A stretch of 64,000 nt of DNA, taken from CAVOXO01 sp963700425. Lineage in GTDB: Bacteria; Actinomycetota; Acidimicrobiia; Acidimicrobiales; Microtrichaceae. Position 1 is the stretch's first letter, and every line of letters starts with the position of its first letter. A program made the translations under genes and the position numbers. The notes under the pieces are model-generated. The model was given only the letters and a program-made list of their open reading frames with translations, had not been told where the DNA came from and made no database searches. The DNA lies in NCBI GenBank assembly GCA_963700425.1, contig CAVOXO010000001.1, positions 1,860,001-1,924,000 of the forward strand. The letters run 5' to 3'. Shown here piece by piece: positions 16,788-24,856 of this stretch.

Positions 16788-17492
16788 TCAGAATCCGCGG
16801 CGTGCCTGCGCACGGGCGCGCGCCGCAGCCCGTCGCTCCCGCCATCGCTGCGCCGCGGTGGCGCTCGACTGGGACCGCCGGTTCCGCGCCGGCACGACCG
16901 GAGCCGCGGCCGGAGCGGACGCCTGACGCCACACCTTGACGAACCTTTGTCCCGCGGTGATCAGGTTCAGGACCAGGATGACCACCAGCATCGGGATCAG
17001 GAGCGACTCGAAGAGCAGCCCCAGGCCGAGCAGAAGAAAACGTTCGGCGCGCTCCACGACCCCGCCCCGGGCGTCATAGCCGAGGGCGTCGGCCTTCGCC
17101 CGGATGTACGAGACGAGGGCGGCGCTGGCGAACACGGCGTAGGGCAACAGCGGAAGCGGTCCGTCACTGATGGTCGTGAAGTACCACGCCACGCCACCGA
17201 AGAGCAGCGCATCGGTGAGGCGGTCGCTCACCGAGTCGAGGAAGGCCCCCCGGTTGTTGGTCGTCCCCCACGCCTTGGCAACCGCACCGTCCAACAGATC
17301 GGGAATTCCGGTGAGGGCCACGAACAACAGACCCATCTCCAGCCATCCCGAGGCGATGAAACCGGCGCAGGCCACCGCCATCACGATCCCGGTCAACGTC
17401 AGCGCATCCGCCGTCACCCCTGCGCGTTTCAGGCTGACACCGATGGGTTTGACCCATGCGTCGGTGTGTGAGCGGAAGTTGCCGTCGAGCAT
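16788..17492 (-). CDS. pgsA: CDP-alcohol phosphatidyltransferase, phosphatidylinositol-phosphate synthase-like
   Basis: Joins CDP-diacylglycerol and inositol phosphate, the entry step to PI and PIMs. The 234-residue protein has about five transmembrane helices. The CDP-alcohol motif is DLLDGAVAKAWGTTNNRGAFLDSVSD: all four catalytic Asp are present, but the usual AR dipeptide is AK. After the last helix comes a basic Ala/Arg-rich tail. A good ribosome-binding site (GAGGAG) precedes the ATG. A 34-bp palindrome lies just upstream of that site. Confidence 0.92.
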   Translation of the reverse strand: MLDGNFRSHTDAWVKPIGVSLKRAGVTADALTLTGIVMAVACAGFIASGWLEMGLLFVALTGIPDLLDGAVAKAWGTTNNRGAFLDSVSDRLTDALLFGGVAWYFTTISDGPLPLLPYAVFASAALVSYIRAKADALGYDARGGVVERAERFLLLGLGLLFESLLIPMLVVILVLNLITAGQRFVKVWRQASAPAAAPVVPARNRRSQSSATAAQRWRERRAAARARAQARRGF

Positions 17493-17507
17493 GGTGTCTC
17501 CTCATCA

Positions 17508-17541
17508 GACCAAAGTGCTAACTAAAGTTAGCACTTTGGTC
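17508..17541. promoter_or_regulatory. 34-bp near-perfect palindrome upstream of pgsA
   Basis: The arms GACCAAAGTGCTAAC and GTTAGCACTTTGGTC (15 bp, perfect) flank TAAA, whose outer bases also pair. It sits between the stop of the small membrane protein gene and the pgsA ribosome-binding site, ending four bases before GAGGAG. It is much more A+T-rich than its surroundings. Either a repressor operator controlling pgsA-patA, or a hairpin terminator lacking a T-run. The half-site TTAGCAC recalls HrcA's CIRCE, but the arms are in the opposite order, so CIRCE is excluded. Confidence 0.7.
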
Positions 17542-17549
17542 GTTCGGGG

Positions 17550-18110
17550 TCACTGTATCGTCGACGAACTCGAAGTTGGCGGAGCCGTCGGCCCCTCGAC
17601 GTCGGCCCACTGCTCGGGGTTCGCCTCGCTGAACCACTCGACCACGTCCCCGCCGACCGCGTCGACGAGAGCGATGGAGCGCTCTGCGGGCGGGTTCTCG
17701 GCCGAATAGACCAGGACCCTCCAGGTCGGCCGGGACAACCAGCCGCGCCAGACCATCTGCGCGGAGGCGTGGCCGACCGTGAACCCTGCGACCCGTGAGG
17801 CGGCGACGAGTGCCTCGGATTCGTCGATGCGGACCGTCCATCCCGTGACGAGTCCGTACACCCCGAACAACCCGAGTCCCACCGCTGCCCACGCGATTCC
17901 GTCGTTCACCACCGCGGAGCTGTCGTCGAAGCGCCACCACACCAGGCCGGCCGCCGCGCCGATGAGCAGATACATCGTGGCGGGGATACGTCGCCGGTTG
18001 TTGTTCGGCAGCGTGTAGTCGCTGTCCGCCTCGGTGATGTCGAGATCGGCGGGCAGTTCGTCCACGATGTCGCCGTCGTCGAGGTCCCCGATGTCGTCGT
18101 CGTTGCCCAC
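17550..18110 (-). CDS. Hypothetical two-helix membrane protein between HIT and pgsA genes
   Basis: Not recognised. From GTG at 18110 the protein has 186 residues: a very acidic N-terminus (DDDIGDLDDGDIVDELPADLD), a basic NNNRRRIPAT stretch, then two hydrophobic helices (about 62-78, MYLLIGAAAGLVWW, and 90-106, IAWAAVGLGLFGVYGLV). A roughly 90-residue soluble domain follows with WTVRIDESEALVAASRVAGFTVGHAS and WRVLVYSAENPPAERSIALVDAVGG, ending in a Ser/Thr tail. Position in the PIM lipid operon hints at a membrane-lipid role but proves nothing. The start codon choice is uncertain. Confidence 0.7.
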   Translation of the reverse strand: MGNDDDIGDLDDGDIVDELPADLDITEADSDYTLPNNNRRRIPATMYLLIGAAAGLVWWRFDDSSAVVNDGIAWAAVGLGLFGVYGLVTGWTVRIDESEALVAASRVAGFTVGHASAQMVWRGWLSRPTWRVLVYSAENPPAERSIALVDAVGGDVVEWFSEANPEQWADVEGPTAPPTSSSSTIQ

Positions 18111-18156
18111 CGCCGGAATCGTAGGGGATGGTGGACGCCGCGGCCGAAGGCCGGGG

Positions 18157-18675
18157 TCAGGGCCACGCGGCTCGGACCCGTCGACACGCCTCATCGAGCG
18201 AGATCGGCAGCACCCGGGTCTCCGCTGCCACCGCCATGAAGTTGGCGTCACCCTGCCAGCGCGGCACGCAGTGGACGTGGAGATGATCCGATTGACTGCC
18301 CCCAGCGGCCTCACCGAGATTGAGCCCGACGTTGACCGCATCGCATCCGAGACCGTCCCTCAGAGCGACGACGGCGTCGCGCACGGTCGACCAGAGTTCG
18401 TCGAACTCGCCTGTGGACAGCTCGTCGAGTCCGGCGACGGCACGCAGGGGAAGGACCATGAGGTGACCCGCCGTGTACGGAAACCGATTGAGAAGCACGA
18501 AGGTCTCGGCGCCTCGCCTGACGATGTGTTTGTCCTCGTCGGTGCCCTCGGCCGCGAGGATGGCCTCGAAGAGACTGCCGCCGCCGTCGGGACCCGACGG
18601 TCCGCCCCGCCTGCCCTCGGCGACGCCCGCGATGTAGTTGGACCGCCACGTTGCCCAGAGATGATCCAGCGGCAC
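18157..18675 (-). CDS. HIT domain nucleotide hydrolase/phosphorylase (Rv2613c-like)
   Basis: A 172-residue histidine-triad protein. It begins VPLDHLWATWRSNYI (the actinobacterial Ap4A phosphorylase form is ERLWAPWRMEYI), carries LNRFPYTAGHLMVLPLRAV and the triad motif SDHLHVHCVPRW. Mycobacterial orthologues phosphorolyse Ap4A and sit in the same place next to thrS and pgsA. GTG at 18675 starts five bases after the thrS stop. The longer frame upstream is thrS read in another phase. Confidence 0.92.
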   Translation of the reverse strand: MPLDHLWATWRSNYIAGVAEGRRGGPSGPDGGGSLFEAILAAEGTDEDKHIVRRGAETFVLLNRFPYTAGHLMVLPLRAVAGLDELSTGEFDELWSTVRDAVVALRDGLGCDAVNVGLNLGEAAGGSQSDHLHVHCVPRWQGDANFMAVAAETRVLPISLDEACRRVRAAWP

Positions 18676-18680
18676 GGTGC

Positions 18681-20639
18681 TCAGACCCTGTGGTCGGCGA
18701 GCTCGGCGGCGAGACGATCGACGAAGGAGGCCACCGGAACATCGCGCTCGACGTCGTTGCCCCGGGCGTTCACGCCGACGGTGTGGGCCGCCACGTCGTC
18801 GTCGCCGACGACCAGCACATAGGGGATCTTGTGGTTCTTCGCGGCGCGGATCCGCTTGCCCAACGACTCGTCCGCCGCAATGGTCTCGACCCTCAGGTCC
18901 GCCTCCTCCAGCTCGGCGGCGACGTCGGACGCGTACTCGGCGTGCGTCTCTGCGACCGGCAGAACCTGCACCTGCACCGGGGCCAGCCACGTCGGGAACG
19001 CCCCGGCGAAGTGCTCGATCAGCACGCCGAAGAACCGCTCGACCGATCCGAAGAGCGCGCGGTGGATCATCACCGGCGCAACGCGATCACCGCTGGGCGC
19101 GACGTACTCGAGTCCGAAACGCTCCGGCAGGTTGAAGTCGAGCTGAATCGTCGACAACTGCCAGGCGCGCCCGATGGCGTCGGTGACGTCGACATCGATC
19201 TTCGGCCCGTAGAAGGCCCCGCCACCCTCGTCGACGACGTAGTCCAGCTCGGCGGCATCGAGGGCTCCTCGCAATCCCTCGGTGGCGAGATCCCACAGCG
19301 CCTCTTCCCCGACCGACTTGTCGGGTGGTCGGGTGGAGAGCTTCGCCTGGAAGTCCTCGAAACCGAAGGCCCGCAGCACGTCGAGGACGAAGGCCAGGAG
19401 GGATGCCAACTCCTCGGGCACCTGCTCCCGCGTCGCGAAGATGTGGCTGTCGTCCTGGGTGAAGCCCCTCGACCGCAGGAGGCCGTGCACCGCCCCGGAC
19501 AACTCGTACCGATAGACGGCTCCGAGCTCGAAGAACCGCAGCGGGAGCTCACGATAGGACCGCTGCTGAGACCGGTAGATCATCACATGGAACGGACAGT
19601 TCATCGGTTTGGGGTAGTAGGCGACGCCGTCGAGCTCCATGGGCGGGTACATGCTGTCCTCGTAGAAGTCGAGGTGCCCCGAGGTCTCCCAGAGCACCGA
19701 CTTGGCGATGTGAGGACTGAAGACGAAGTCGTAGCCCCCCGTTTCGTGGCGTCGCCGCGAGTAGTCCTCCATGATCTTGCGGATCAGGGCGCCCTTCGGA
19801 TGCCACACCGCGAGCCCGGGGCCGAGCTCCTCGGGCCACGAGACCAGGTCGAGTTCGGCCGCGAGCCTGCGGTGATCCCTCTTCGAGGCCTCCTCGAGGC
19901 GATGCAGATGCGCAGCCAGATCCTTCTTCGTCGCCCATGCCGTGCCATAGATGCGCTGCAGCATGGGGTTCGCCTCCGACCCCCGGAAGTAGGCACCGGC
20001 CACCCGCTGGAGCGCGAAGTGGCCGAGCCGAGCCGTACTCGGGACGTGAGGACCGCGACACATGTCGACGAACTCCTCCGAGTTGCGATAGAAGCTGATC
20101 GCCTCGCCACCGGACACCTCCCCGTCGGCATCGTCGCCCGCAGCGGCAAGGTCCATGAAGGCGCGCTTGTAGGGATGATCCCTCATCAGCTCCCGCGCCT
20201 CCCCCAGCGGGAGCTCGAACCGTTCGAACGGCTGATCGGCGGCGATGATCCGACGCATCTCCGCCTCGATCGCCTCGAGGTCGTCTTCGGAGAACGTCGC
20301 TTCGTCGGGAAGCTCGAAGTCGTAGTAGAAGCCGTCCGCGATCGGCGGACCACCGGCGAAGGTGGCACCCGGCCAGAGCCTCAGAACGGCCTGGGCGAGC
20401 ACATGGGCGGTGGAGTGCCGAAGGTGTTCGAGGACGTCGTCGTCGCGGTCGGTGAGGAACCGGACCGTCTGATCACCGCTGAGTCGGCTCCCCAGGTCGC
20501 ACGGCACGCCGTCGACCTCCATCACGAGGCTCGCCCTGGCCAGGCCGGCCCCGATGTCGGCCGCGAGATCGGCGCCCGTCGCCCCTTCGCTGAGGGTGCG
20601 CTCGGACCCGTCGGGAAGTGACACGGTGATCTCAGCCAT
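18681..20639 (-). CDS. thrS: Threonine-tRNA ligase
   Basis: Charges tRNA-Thr. The 652-residue protein contains an N-terminal TGS domain (about 1-60), the editing domain with HSTAHVLAQAV (HxxxH) and DMCRGPHVP, and the class-II catalytic core. The core has motif 1 region ETGGYDFVFSPHI, zinc residue KPMNCPFHV, motif 2 FRFELGAVYRYE-like FFELGAVYRYE and motif 3 GSVERFFGVLIEH. The anticodon-binding domain runs to the end. Full length. No T-box leader is recognisable in the 92-base gap upstream. Confidence 0.97.
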   Translation of the reverse strand: MAEITVSLPDGSERTLSEGATGADLAADIGAGLARASLVMEVDGVPCDLGSRLSGDQTVRFLTDRDDDVLEHLRHSTAHVLAQAVLRLWPGATFAGGPPIADGFYYDFELPDEATFSEDDLEAIEAEMRRIIAADQPFERFELPLGEARELMRDHPYKRAFMDLAAAGDDADGEVSGGEAISFYRNSEEFVDMCRGPHVPSTARLGHFALQRVAGAYFRGSEANPMLQRIYGTAWATKKDLAAHLHRLEEASKRDHRRLAAELDLVSWPEELGPGLAVWHPKGALIRKIMEDYSRRRHETGGYDFVFSPHIAKSVLWETSGHLDFYEDSMYPPMELDGVAYYPKPMNCPFHVMIYRSQQRSYRELPLRFFELGAVYRYELSGAVHGLLRSRGFTQDDSHIFATREQVPEELASLLAFVLDVLRAFGFEDFQAKLSTRPPDKSVGEEALWDLATEGLRGALDAAELDYVVDEGGGAFYGPKIDVDVTDAIGRAWQLSTIQLDFNLPERFGLEYVAPSGDRVAPVMIHRALFGSVERFFGVLIEHFAGAFPTWLAPVQVQVLPVAETHAEYASDVAAELEEADLRVETIAADESLGKRIRAAKNHKIPYVLVVGDDDVAAHTVGVNARGNDVERDVPVASFVDRLAAELADHRV

Positions 20640-20731
20640 CTGGCGAGCCTACCGGTGCGCCAACTCGGCCCCGACCGAAATCCGGGGGTCGACCCGCCCC
20701 TCGGCGGGCTCCGACTCCGGCCCGGCTCGGG

Positions 20732-21565
20732 TCAGGTGAGGTCGACCAACTCGGCGCTCGACCGAGGCTGGAGAACCGTCGTCGACGACGAGGGAGCGGC
20801 ATCGATGGTCTCCTCGTCGGAGTCCGTCGGGTCGGGATGGACGTCGATGGTCGTCACCGACGAGGACACCTCGGCCGTCTCGCGCGGAATGACCTGGGAC
20901 GACTTGGTCGCGTACTCGTCGATGTACTCCTGCTCGGAGAGCTGACGCAGTTCGTACATGACCTCGTCGGTGATCTGTCGGAGAACCAGTCGGTCGGTGC
21001 TCCGCTCGGCGTATCGGGACGCGTCGATGGGGGACCCGAACCGGATCAGGACGTCCATGAACGGGCGCGGGAAGCGAGCGTCGGGCGGCTGGACCGCCAC
21101 CGTGCCGAGAATCCCGACCGGAACGATGGGGCTGTCGGTCCGCAGGGCGAGACGGGCGACTCCGGTGTGTCCCTTGTGCAGCCGGCCCGAACGCGACCGG
21201 GTCCCTTCGGGATAGATACCGAAGAGCTCTCCCCGCTCGAGAACGGAGGCGGCGAGATCGAGTGCGGTCGCGGAGCTGTCACCACCCGACCGGTCGATCG
21301 GGATCATGCCCATGGCGGGGAAGAGCCGTCGGGTCTTCCAGTCGTCGAGATACTCCGCTTTGCCCACGTAGGTGATGCGCCGCTTGAGAGCGAGCGGAAC
21401 GAAGAACGAATCGAGAACCGACGTGTGGTTGGCCGCGAGGATGGCGCTGCCGGTGGAGGGGATGTTCTCCTCGCCCTCGGTGTGGACACGCCATGCGGCG
21501 CGGAACAACGGCGCCATGACGGCCTTGGCCAGGGGTTGGATGTGTCCGGCTGGTCGTGCGCCCAC
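20732..21565 (-). CDS. plsC: 1-acylglycerol-3-phosphate acyltransferase (PlsC family)
   Basis: Acylates lysophosphatidate to phosphatidate. Of 277 residues, the first 210 form the PlsC domain with AANHTSVLDSFFV (the HX4D catalytic motif), YVGKAEYL, MIPIDRSGG, IYPEGTRSRSGRLHKGHTG (the acceptor-binding EGTR) and PIVPVGILGT. The last 65 residues are an acidic, Ser/Thr-rich tail not needed for catalysis. The open frame runs far upstream, but GTG at 21565 preceded by GGAGAGGGG gives the family N-terminus. It is last in the ten-gene minus-strand run that starts with the CNNM genes. Confidence 0.9.
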   Translation of the reverse strand: MGARPAGHIQPLAKAVMAPLFRAAWRVHTEGEENIPSTGSAILAANHTSVLDSFFVPLALKRRITYVGKAEYLDDWKTRRLFPAMGMIPIDRSGGDSSATALDLAASVLERGELFGIYPEGTRSRSGRLHKGHTGVARLALRTDSPIVPVGILGTVAVQPPDARFPRPFMDVLIRFGSPIDASRYAERSTDRLVLRQITDEVMYELRQLSEQEYIDEYATKSSQVIPRETAEVSSSVTTIDVHPDPTDSDEETIDAAPSSSTTVLQPRSSAELVDLT

Positions 21566-21660
21566 TCGATCCCCCTCTCCTCGTCGGCGGTCTGCTCGAC
21601 CACCATTGTGCCCGCTGCGATCACCCTGCGCGGGCCATTGAGCTGAGGTTTGCCAAAGGT

Positions 21661-22806
21661 TTACGCGCCGTCGACCACGGCAAGCGCGGTGTCGACGCCC
21701 AGAAGTGCGGCGGCCTCCGACACACCGATCCCCTTGCGCGCGGCCGCGTCGATGGCCGCGATGGCGCCCGGCGTGTCGAGGTCGTCGTCGAGTGCACGAC
21801 GAACCTCGTCGAGGGCACCCGACCCGCGTCCCGCGCCGACCCAGCGCCTCACCTGCTCGTCTGCCGTCGCCACGAGGGAGTCGTTCCACTCCCACTCGAC
21901 GCGGTAGTGCTGTGAGATCACGGCCAGGCGAATGGCACGAGGGTCCCACTCCCGGGCCAGGTCGGAGACGAACACGAGATTGCCGAGAGACTTCGACATC
22001 TTCTCGCCGTCCATGTGGACCATGGCCTGGTGCATCCAGTGCCGGACCAGCGGCACGCCGGTGGCCGCTTCGGACTGGGCGGCCTCGCACTCGTGGTGGG
22101 GGAAGATCAGGTCGGCGCCACCCCCGTGGAGATCGATCGTCGTGCCGAGCTCGCGCAGACACAACGCCGAGCATTCGATGTGCCATCCCGGTCGACCCCG
22201 CCCCCACAACGACTCCCAGGCGGGCTCATCGGGAAGCGACGGCTGCCAGAGAACGAAATCGAGGGGGTCCCGCTTGTGCGGGTCCTCGACGTTCCCGCCG
22301 CGTTCCGACGCGAGTTCGACCATCTTCTCCCTGCTGTACCCACTGAGGAAGCCGAATCCGTCGAATCGTGCCACCTCGAAGTACACCGCCCCGCCGGCCT
22401 CGTACGCATACCCCGACTCCAGGACCATCCCGATGAATCCCCTGATGTCCGCGATCGCCGAGGTGGCCCGCGGTTCGCTCCACGACGGCAACATCGACAG
22501 GGTGACCATGTCGTTGTCGAACCGCGCGACCTCCGCCGCGGCCAGATCGAGGTAGTGAACGCCGAGCTCCCTGGCCCTGCCGAGGATCGAGTCGTCCACG
22601 TCGGTCACGTTGCGGACGCAACGGGTCTCGTGGCCGAGGTCCCTGAGCCGTCGTTGCAGCACGTCGTAGGACAGATACGTCGCGGCATGGCCCAGGTGGG
22701 TGGAGTCGTACGGGGTGATCCCGCACGTGTACATCGTCACGACCGGACCGACGTCGAAAGGGACGACCGATCCCCTGGCGGTGTCGTAGAGGCGCACCGT
22801 CGGCAC
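21661..22806 (-). CDS. mshC: Mycothiol ligase (L-cysteine:1D-myo-inositol 2-amino-2-deoxy-alpha-D-glucopyranoside ligase)
   Basis: Joins cysteine to GlcN-Ins in mycothiol synthesis. The 381-residue protein is related to cysteinyl-tRNA synthetase. It reads MYTCGITPYDSTHLGHAATY where CysS has YxCGPTVYD..HIGHxR, which marks MshC. GRPGWHIECSALCL, GGGADLIFPHHECEAAQSEA and GEKMSKSLGNLVFV (KMSKS) follow. The tRNA-binding tail of CysS is absent. GTG at 22806 lies one base after the preceding stop; GTG at 22797 (with TAGCGT 7 nt upstream) is an alternative start. Its presence argues for an actinobacterial host. Confidence 0.9.
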   Translation of the reverse strand: MPTVRLYDTARGSVVPFDVGPVVTMYTCGITPYDSTHLGHAATYLSYDVLQRRLRDLGHETRCVRNVTDVDDSILGRARELGVHYLDLAAAEVARFDNDMVTLSMLPSWSEPRATSAIADIRGFIGMVLESGYAYEAGGAVYFEVARFDGFGFLSGYSREKMVELASERGGNVEDPHKRDPLDFVLWQPSLPDEPAWESLWGRGRPGWHIECSALCLRELGTTIDLHGGGADLIFPHHECEAAQSEAATGVPLVRHWMHQAMVHMDGEKMSKSLGNLVFVSDLAREWDPRAIRLAVISQHYRVEWEWNDSLVATADEQVRRWVGAGRGSGALDEVRRALDDDLDTPGAIAAIDAAARKGIGVSEAAALLGVDTALAVVDGA

Positions 22807-22807
22807 G

Positions 22808-23311
22808 CTAGAGGATCGGCTCGAGCGCGGCCTCCAGCTCGACGTCGTCGACGCCCGATGCGAAACGCTCGACGACCTCACCGTCGGCTCCGACCACGAC
22901 CGTGGCGGGAAGCTGCACGAATCCGAAGTCCCGGAAGAGGTCGCCCTCGGGGTCGGAGCCGAGATCGAAGGTGATGCCGGTCTCCTCCGCGAGCCGGCGG
23001 GTGGACGATTCGTCCTCCTGGAATCCCGCGGCGACGACGTCGATGTCGCCGAGGTGGTTCTGGTACACCGACTCGATGAGGGGAAGCTCCCGGCGGCACG
23101 GAGTGCACCATTCGGCGACGAACGCCACGACGGTCGGGCGCCCCGCGCCGAGCGCCATCTCGCCCCCGTCGAGAAGCGGAATCCCCGTCGGAATCGGCCC
23201 CTCGTCAGCGGTCGCCGAGGAGGTGTCGCCGCCCGACCCCGATCCGCACGCCGACGTGACGAAGGCGACCAACGCCAGAACGAACGCGAGCCGACGGCGC
23301 CACCTCGTCAT
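22808..23311 (-). CDS. TlpA-like thioredoxin-fold lipoprotein
   Basis: A 167-residue extracytoplasmic thiol oxidoreductase. The signal peptide is MTRWRRRLAFVLALVAFVTSAC, with a lipidation Cys at residue 22. The redoxin domain has FVAEWCTPCRRELPLIESV (CxxC), FQEDESSTRRLAEETG and the cis-Pro region QLPATVVVG. In this operon it probably reduces the Cys ligands of Sco or the CuA centre of cytochrome oxidase. Its ATG overlaps the cupredoxin-like gene stop by four bases, and mshC follows directly. Confidence 0.9.
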   Translation of the reverse strand: MTRWRRRLAFVLALVAFVTSACGSGSGGDTSSATADEGPIPTGIPLLDGGEMALGAGRPTVVAFVAEWCTPCRRELPLIESVYQNHLGDIDVVAAGFQEDESSTRRLAEETGITFDLGSDPEGDLFRDFGFVQLPATVVVGADGEVVERFASGVDDVELEAALEPIL

Positions 23312-23661
23312 GTGACCCTGATGACGGTCTTGTCCGATGCGTTCACCGAGCACGTACCGGGATACTCGCCCGGGGCGGTGTACGTGACGGCGAAGGTCTC
23401 CCCCGGACGGACGGTGTACGGGCCCAGAACGTGGGTGAAGGTGTCCTCGTTGACGATCCGCAGCTCGTCGCCGACCGAGAGCTCGACCTCGGTCGGCATG
23501 ACCTCGATGTCCTCGCCGGCCTCGATGGCCTGATAGGTGCCGGGCGGGACCACGAAGGTGGTCGTCGACGTCGACGACCCGCAACCCATCGACGCCATCG
23601 CGAACCACAGTGCGAGGGCAACGGCCACGAATCGGGGCCGGCCACGGTCAGGGAGCTTCAT
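23308..23661 (-). CDS. Small cupredoxin-like lipoprotein
   Basis: 117 residues: signal peptide with a putative lipidation Cys (ASMGC, residue 27), then a beta-rich domain. The segments VELSVGDELRIVNEDTFTHVLGPYTVRPGETFAVTYTAPGEYPGTCSVN follow the cupredoxin layout, with His in THVLGP and Cys in GTC. The second His and Met expected after the Cys loop are missing (SVNASDKTV), so a classical blue-copper site cannot form. Copper transfer or a redox-silent role is inferred from its Sco/PCuAC neighbours. Confidence 0.75.
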   Translation of the reverse strand: MKLPDRGRPRFVAVALALWFAMASMGCGSSTSTTTFVVPPGTYQAIEAGEDIEVMPTEVELSVGDELRIVNEDTFTHVLGPYTVRPGETFAVTYTAPGEYPGTCSVNASDKTVIRVT

Positions 23662-24175
23662 CGCGCACCTCCACGGTCACGGTCGCGTCGTCCCCGGCAT
23701 CGAAGTCCAGGGTCAGGTCGAACTCCTCACCGCTCTCGAGCGGGTCGACCAGGTCGAACAACATGATGTGGGTACCCCCCGGCGCCAGCACGACGTCCTC
23801 GCCCGCAGGGAGTTCCAGCGAGTCGACCGGCTGCATCGAGAACGCCTCGCCGGAGTGGTCGTCGCCGTCGTGGCTCCGACGCCCCACGAGCGACTGGGGA
23901 GTCGTCTCCTGCCCGGCGCCGCCATCACCCATCTCGCTCATGGGAACGGACTCGTGGATCTCTGCCCGTGCCGCGACCCCGTCATCGACGGTGACGCCGA
24001 CGAGAGCGGTGTCACCGGAGGCCCGAAGGACCATGTAGACGGCCCCGTTGGTGGCCACCACCGACGAGGTCCGGGCCCACGGCTCCTCCACGGCGACGGA
24101 GACGTCGGTGGCGCACGCCGTCGAGAGGGTGGCCACGGCGACGGAGACGGCGACCAGGCGGAACGGTTTCCTCAC
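23648..24175 (-). CDS. PCu(A)C-type periplasmic copper chaperone lipoprotein
   Basis: A 175-residue DUF461/PCuAC protein that delivers Cu(I) to cytochrome oxidase. The signal peptide has lipobox LSTAC. The domain shows WARTSSVVATNGAVYMVLRASGDTALVGV and the metal motif AEIHESVPM ... GGTHIML, giving the family His, Met and HxM ligands. A Gly/Asp/His-rich insertion (MGDGGAGQETTPQS to HDGDDHSGE) lies between them and may add metal ligands. It overlaps the cupredoxin-like gene by 14 bases. Confidence 0.9.
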   Translation of the reverse strand: MRKPFRLVAVSVAVATLSTACATDVSVAVEEPWARTSSVVATNGAVYMVLRASGDTALVGVTVDDGVAARAEIHESVPMSEMGDGGAGQETTPQSLVGRRSHDGDDHSGEAFSMQPVDSLELPAGEDVVLAPGGTHIMLFDLVDPLESGEEFDLTLDFDAGDDATVTVEVRDEAP

Positions 24176-24220
24176 GACGCTGTCCTTCGAACGGCCTGAT
24201 CGGCGACTCGGGGGGTCACA

Positions 24221-24856
24221 TCACGCTCGCAGCAGGCGAACGTCGTCGACCATGGAATCAGACGGGGTCCCGAAGGGCCATTCAACGAGCACACGACCCT
24301 GATCGTCGACGACGTACACCGTTCCCGTGTGGGTCACCTGAACCTCGCCGTCCACGAGCTCCACGCTGGACGAGGCCAGGAACGGTTCTTCGAGCGCGGA
24401 CAGCTCGTCCGCCGATGTCGCCCTGACCGTGTGAACGTCCTCGGAGATGAAGCTGTGGATGTAGGCGTCGAGCACCTCGGGCGTATCGCGATCGGGGTCG
24501 ACGGTCACCATCGCCACGTGGATCCCCGAGGTCTCGCCCCCGAGGTCCCGACGCATCGTCCTCAGATCCGACATCGTCGTCGGGCACACGTCGGGGCATG
24601 CGGTGTAGCCGAAGAACACCACGAGGAGCTCACCGGGTGGGGCGCGGAACTGGAAGGGCGTCACCGTTCCGTCCGCAGTGGTCTCGATCGCCGAGACACC
24701 TCCCACCTCGAGGGGTGGATCTCGGGTCACACCCACCAACGCCGTCGGCGTGTCCCCCGATGCTGCGGCGTTCTCGTCGGTCGACCCGCACGCTCCCGCG
24801 AGCACGGCCATCAGGAGAACCGAACCCACGATGGCGTGCCGACGACTAGTCGTCAT
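24221..24856 (-). CDS. SCO1/SenC/PrrC family copper lipoprotein
   Basis: Assembles the CuA site of cytochrome c oxidase. The 211-residue thioredoxin-fold protein starts at ATG 24856 with a lipoprotein signal peptide (VLAGACGS). It has the copper motif FFGYTACPDVCPTTM (CxxxCP), the TVDPDRDTPEVLDAYI signature and the distal His in VTHTGTVYVVD. It overlaps the DUF6285 gene by 11 bases. With PCuAC, a cupredoxin-like protein and a TlpA-like reductase downstream, it forms a compact oxidase-metallation cassette. Confidence 0.93.
   Translation of the reverse strand: MTTSRRHAIVGSVLLMAVLAGACGSTDENAAASGDTPTALVGVTRDPPLEVGGVSAIETTADGTVTPFQFRAPPGELLVVFFGYTACPDVCPTTMSDLRTMRRDLGGETSGIHVAMVTVDPDRDTPEVLDAYIHSFISEDVHTVRATSADELSALEEPFLASSSVELVDGEVQVTHTGTVYVVDDQGRVLVEWPFGTPSDSMVDDVRLLRA

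Noticed and set aside
17508..17541. Possible CIRCE element (HrcA site), because TTAGCAC half-sites are present
   Set aside because: CIRCE is TTAGCACTC-N9-GAGTGCTAA; here the arms are in the reverse order with a 4-base centre, and no heat-shock gene follows.
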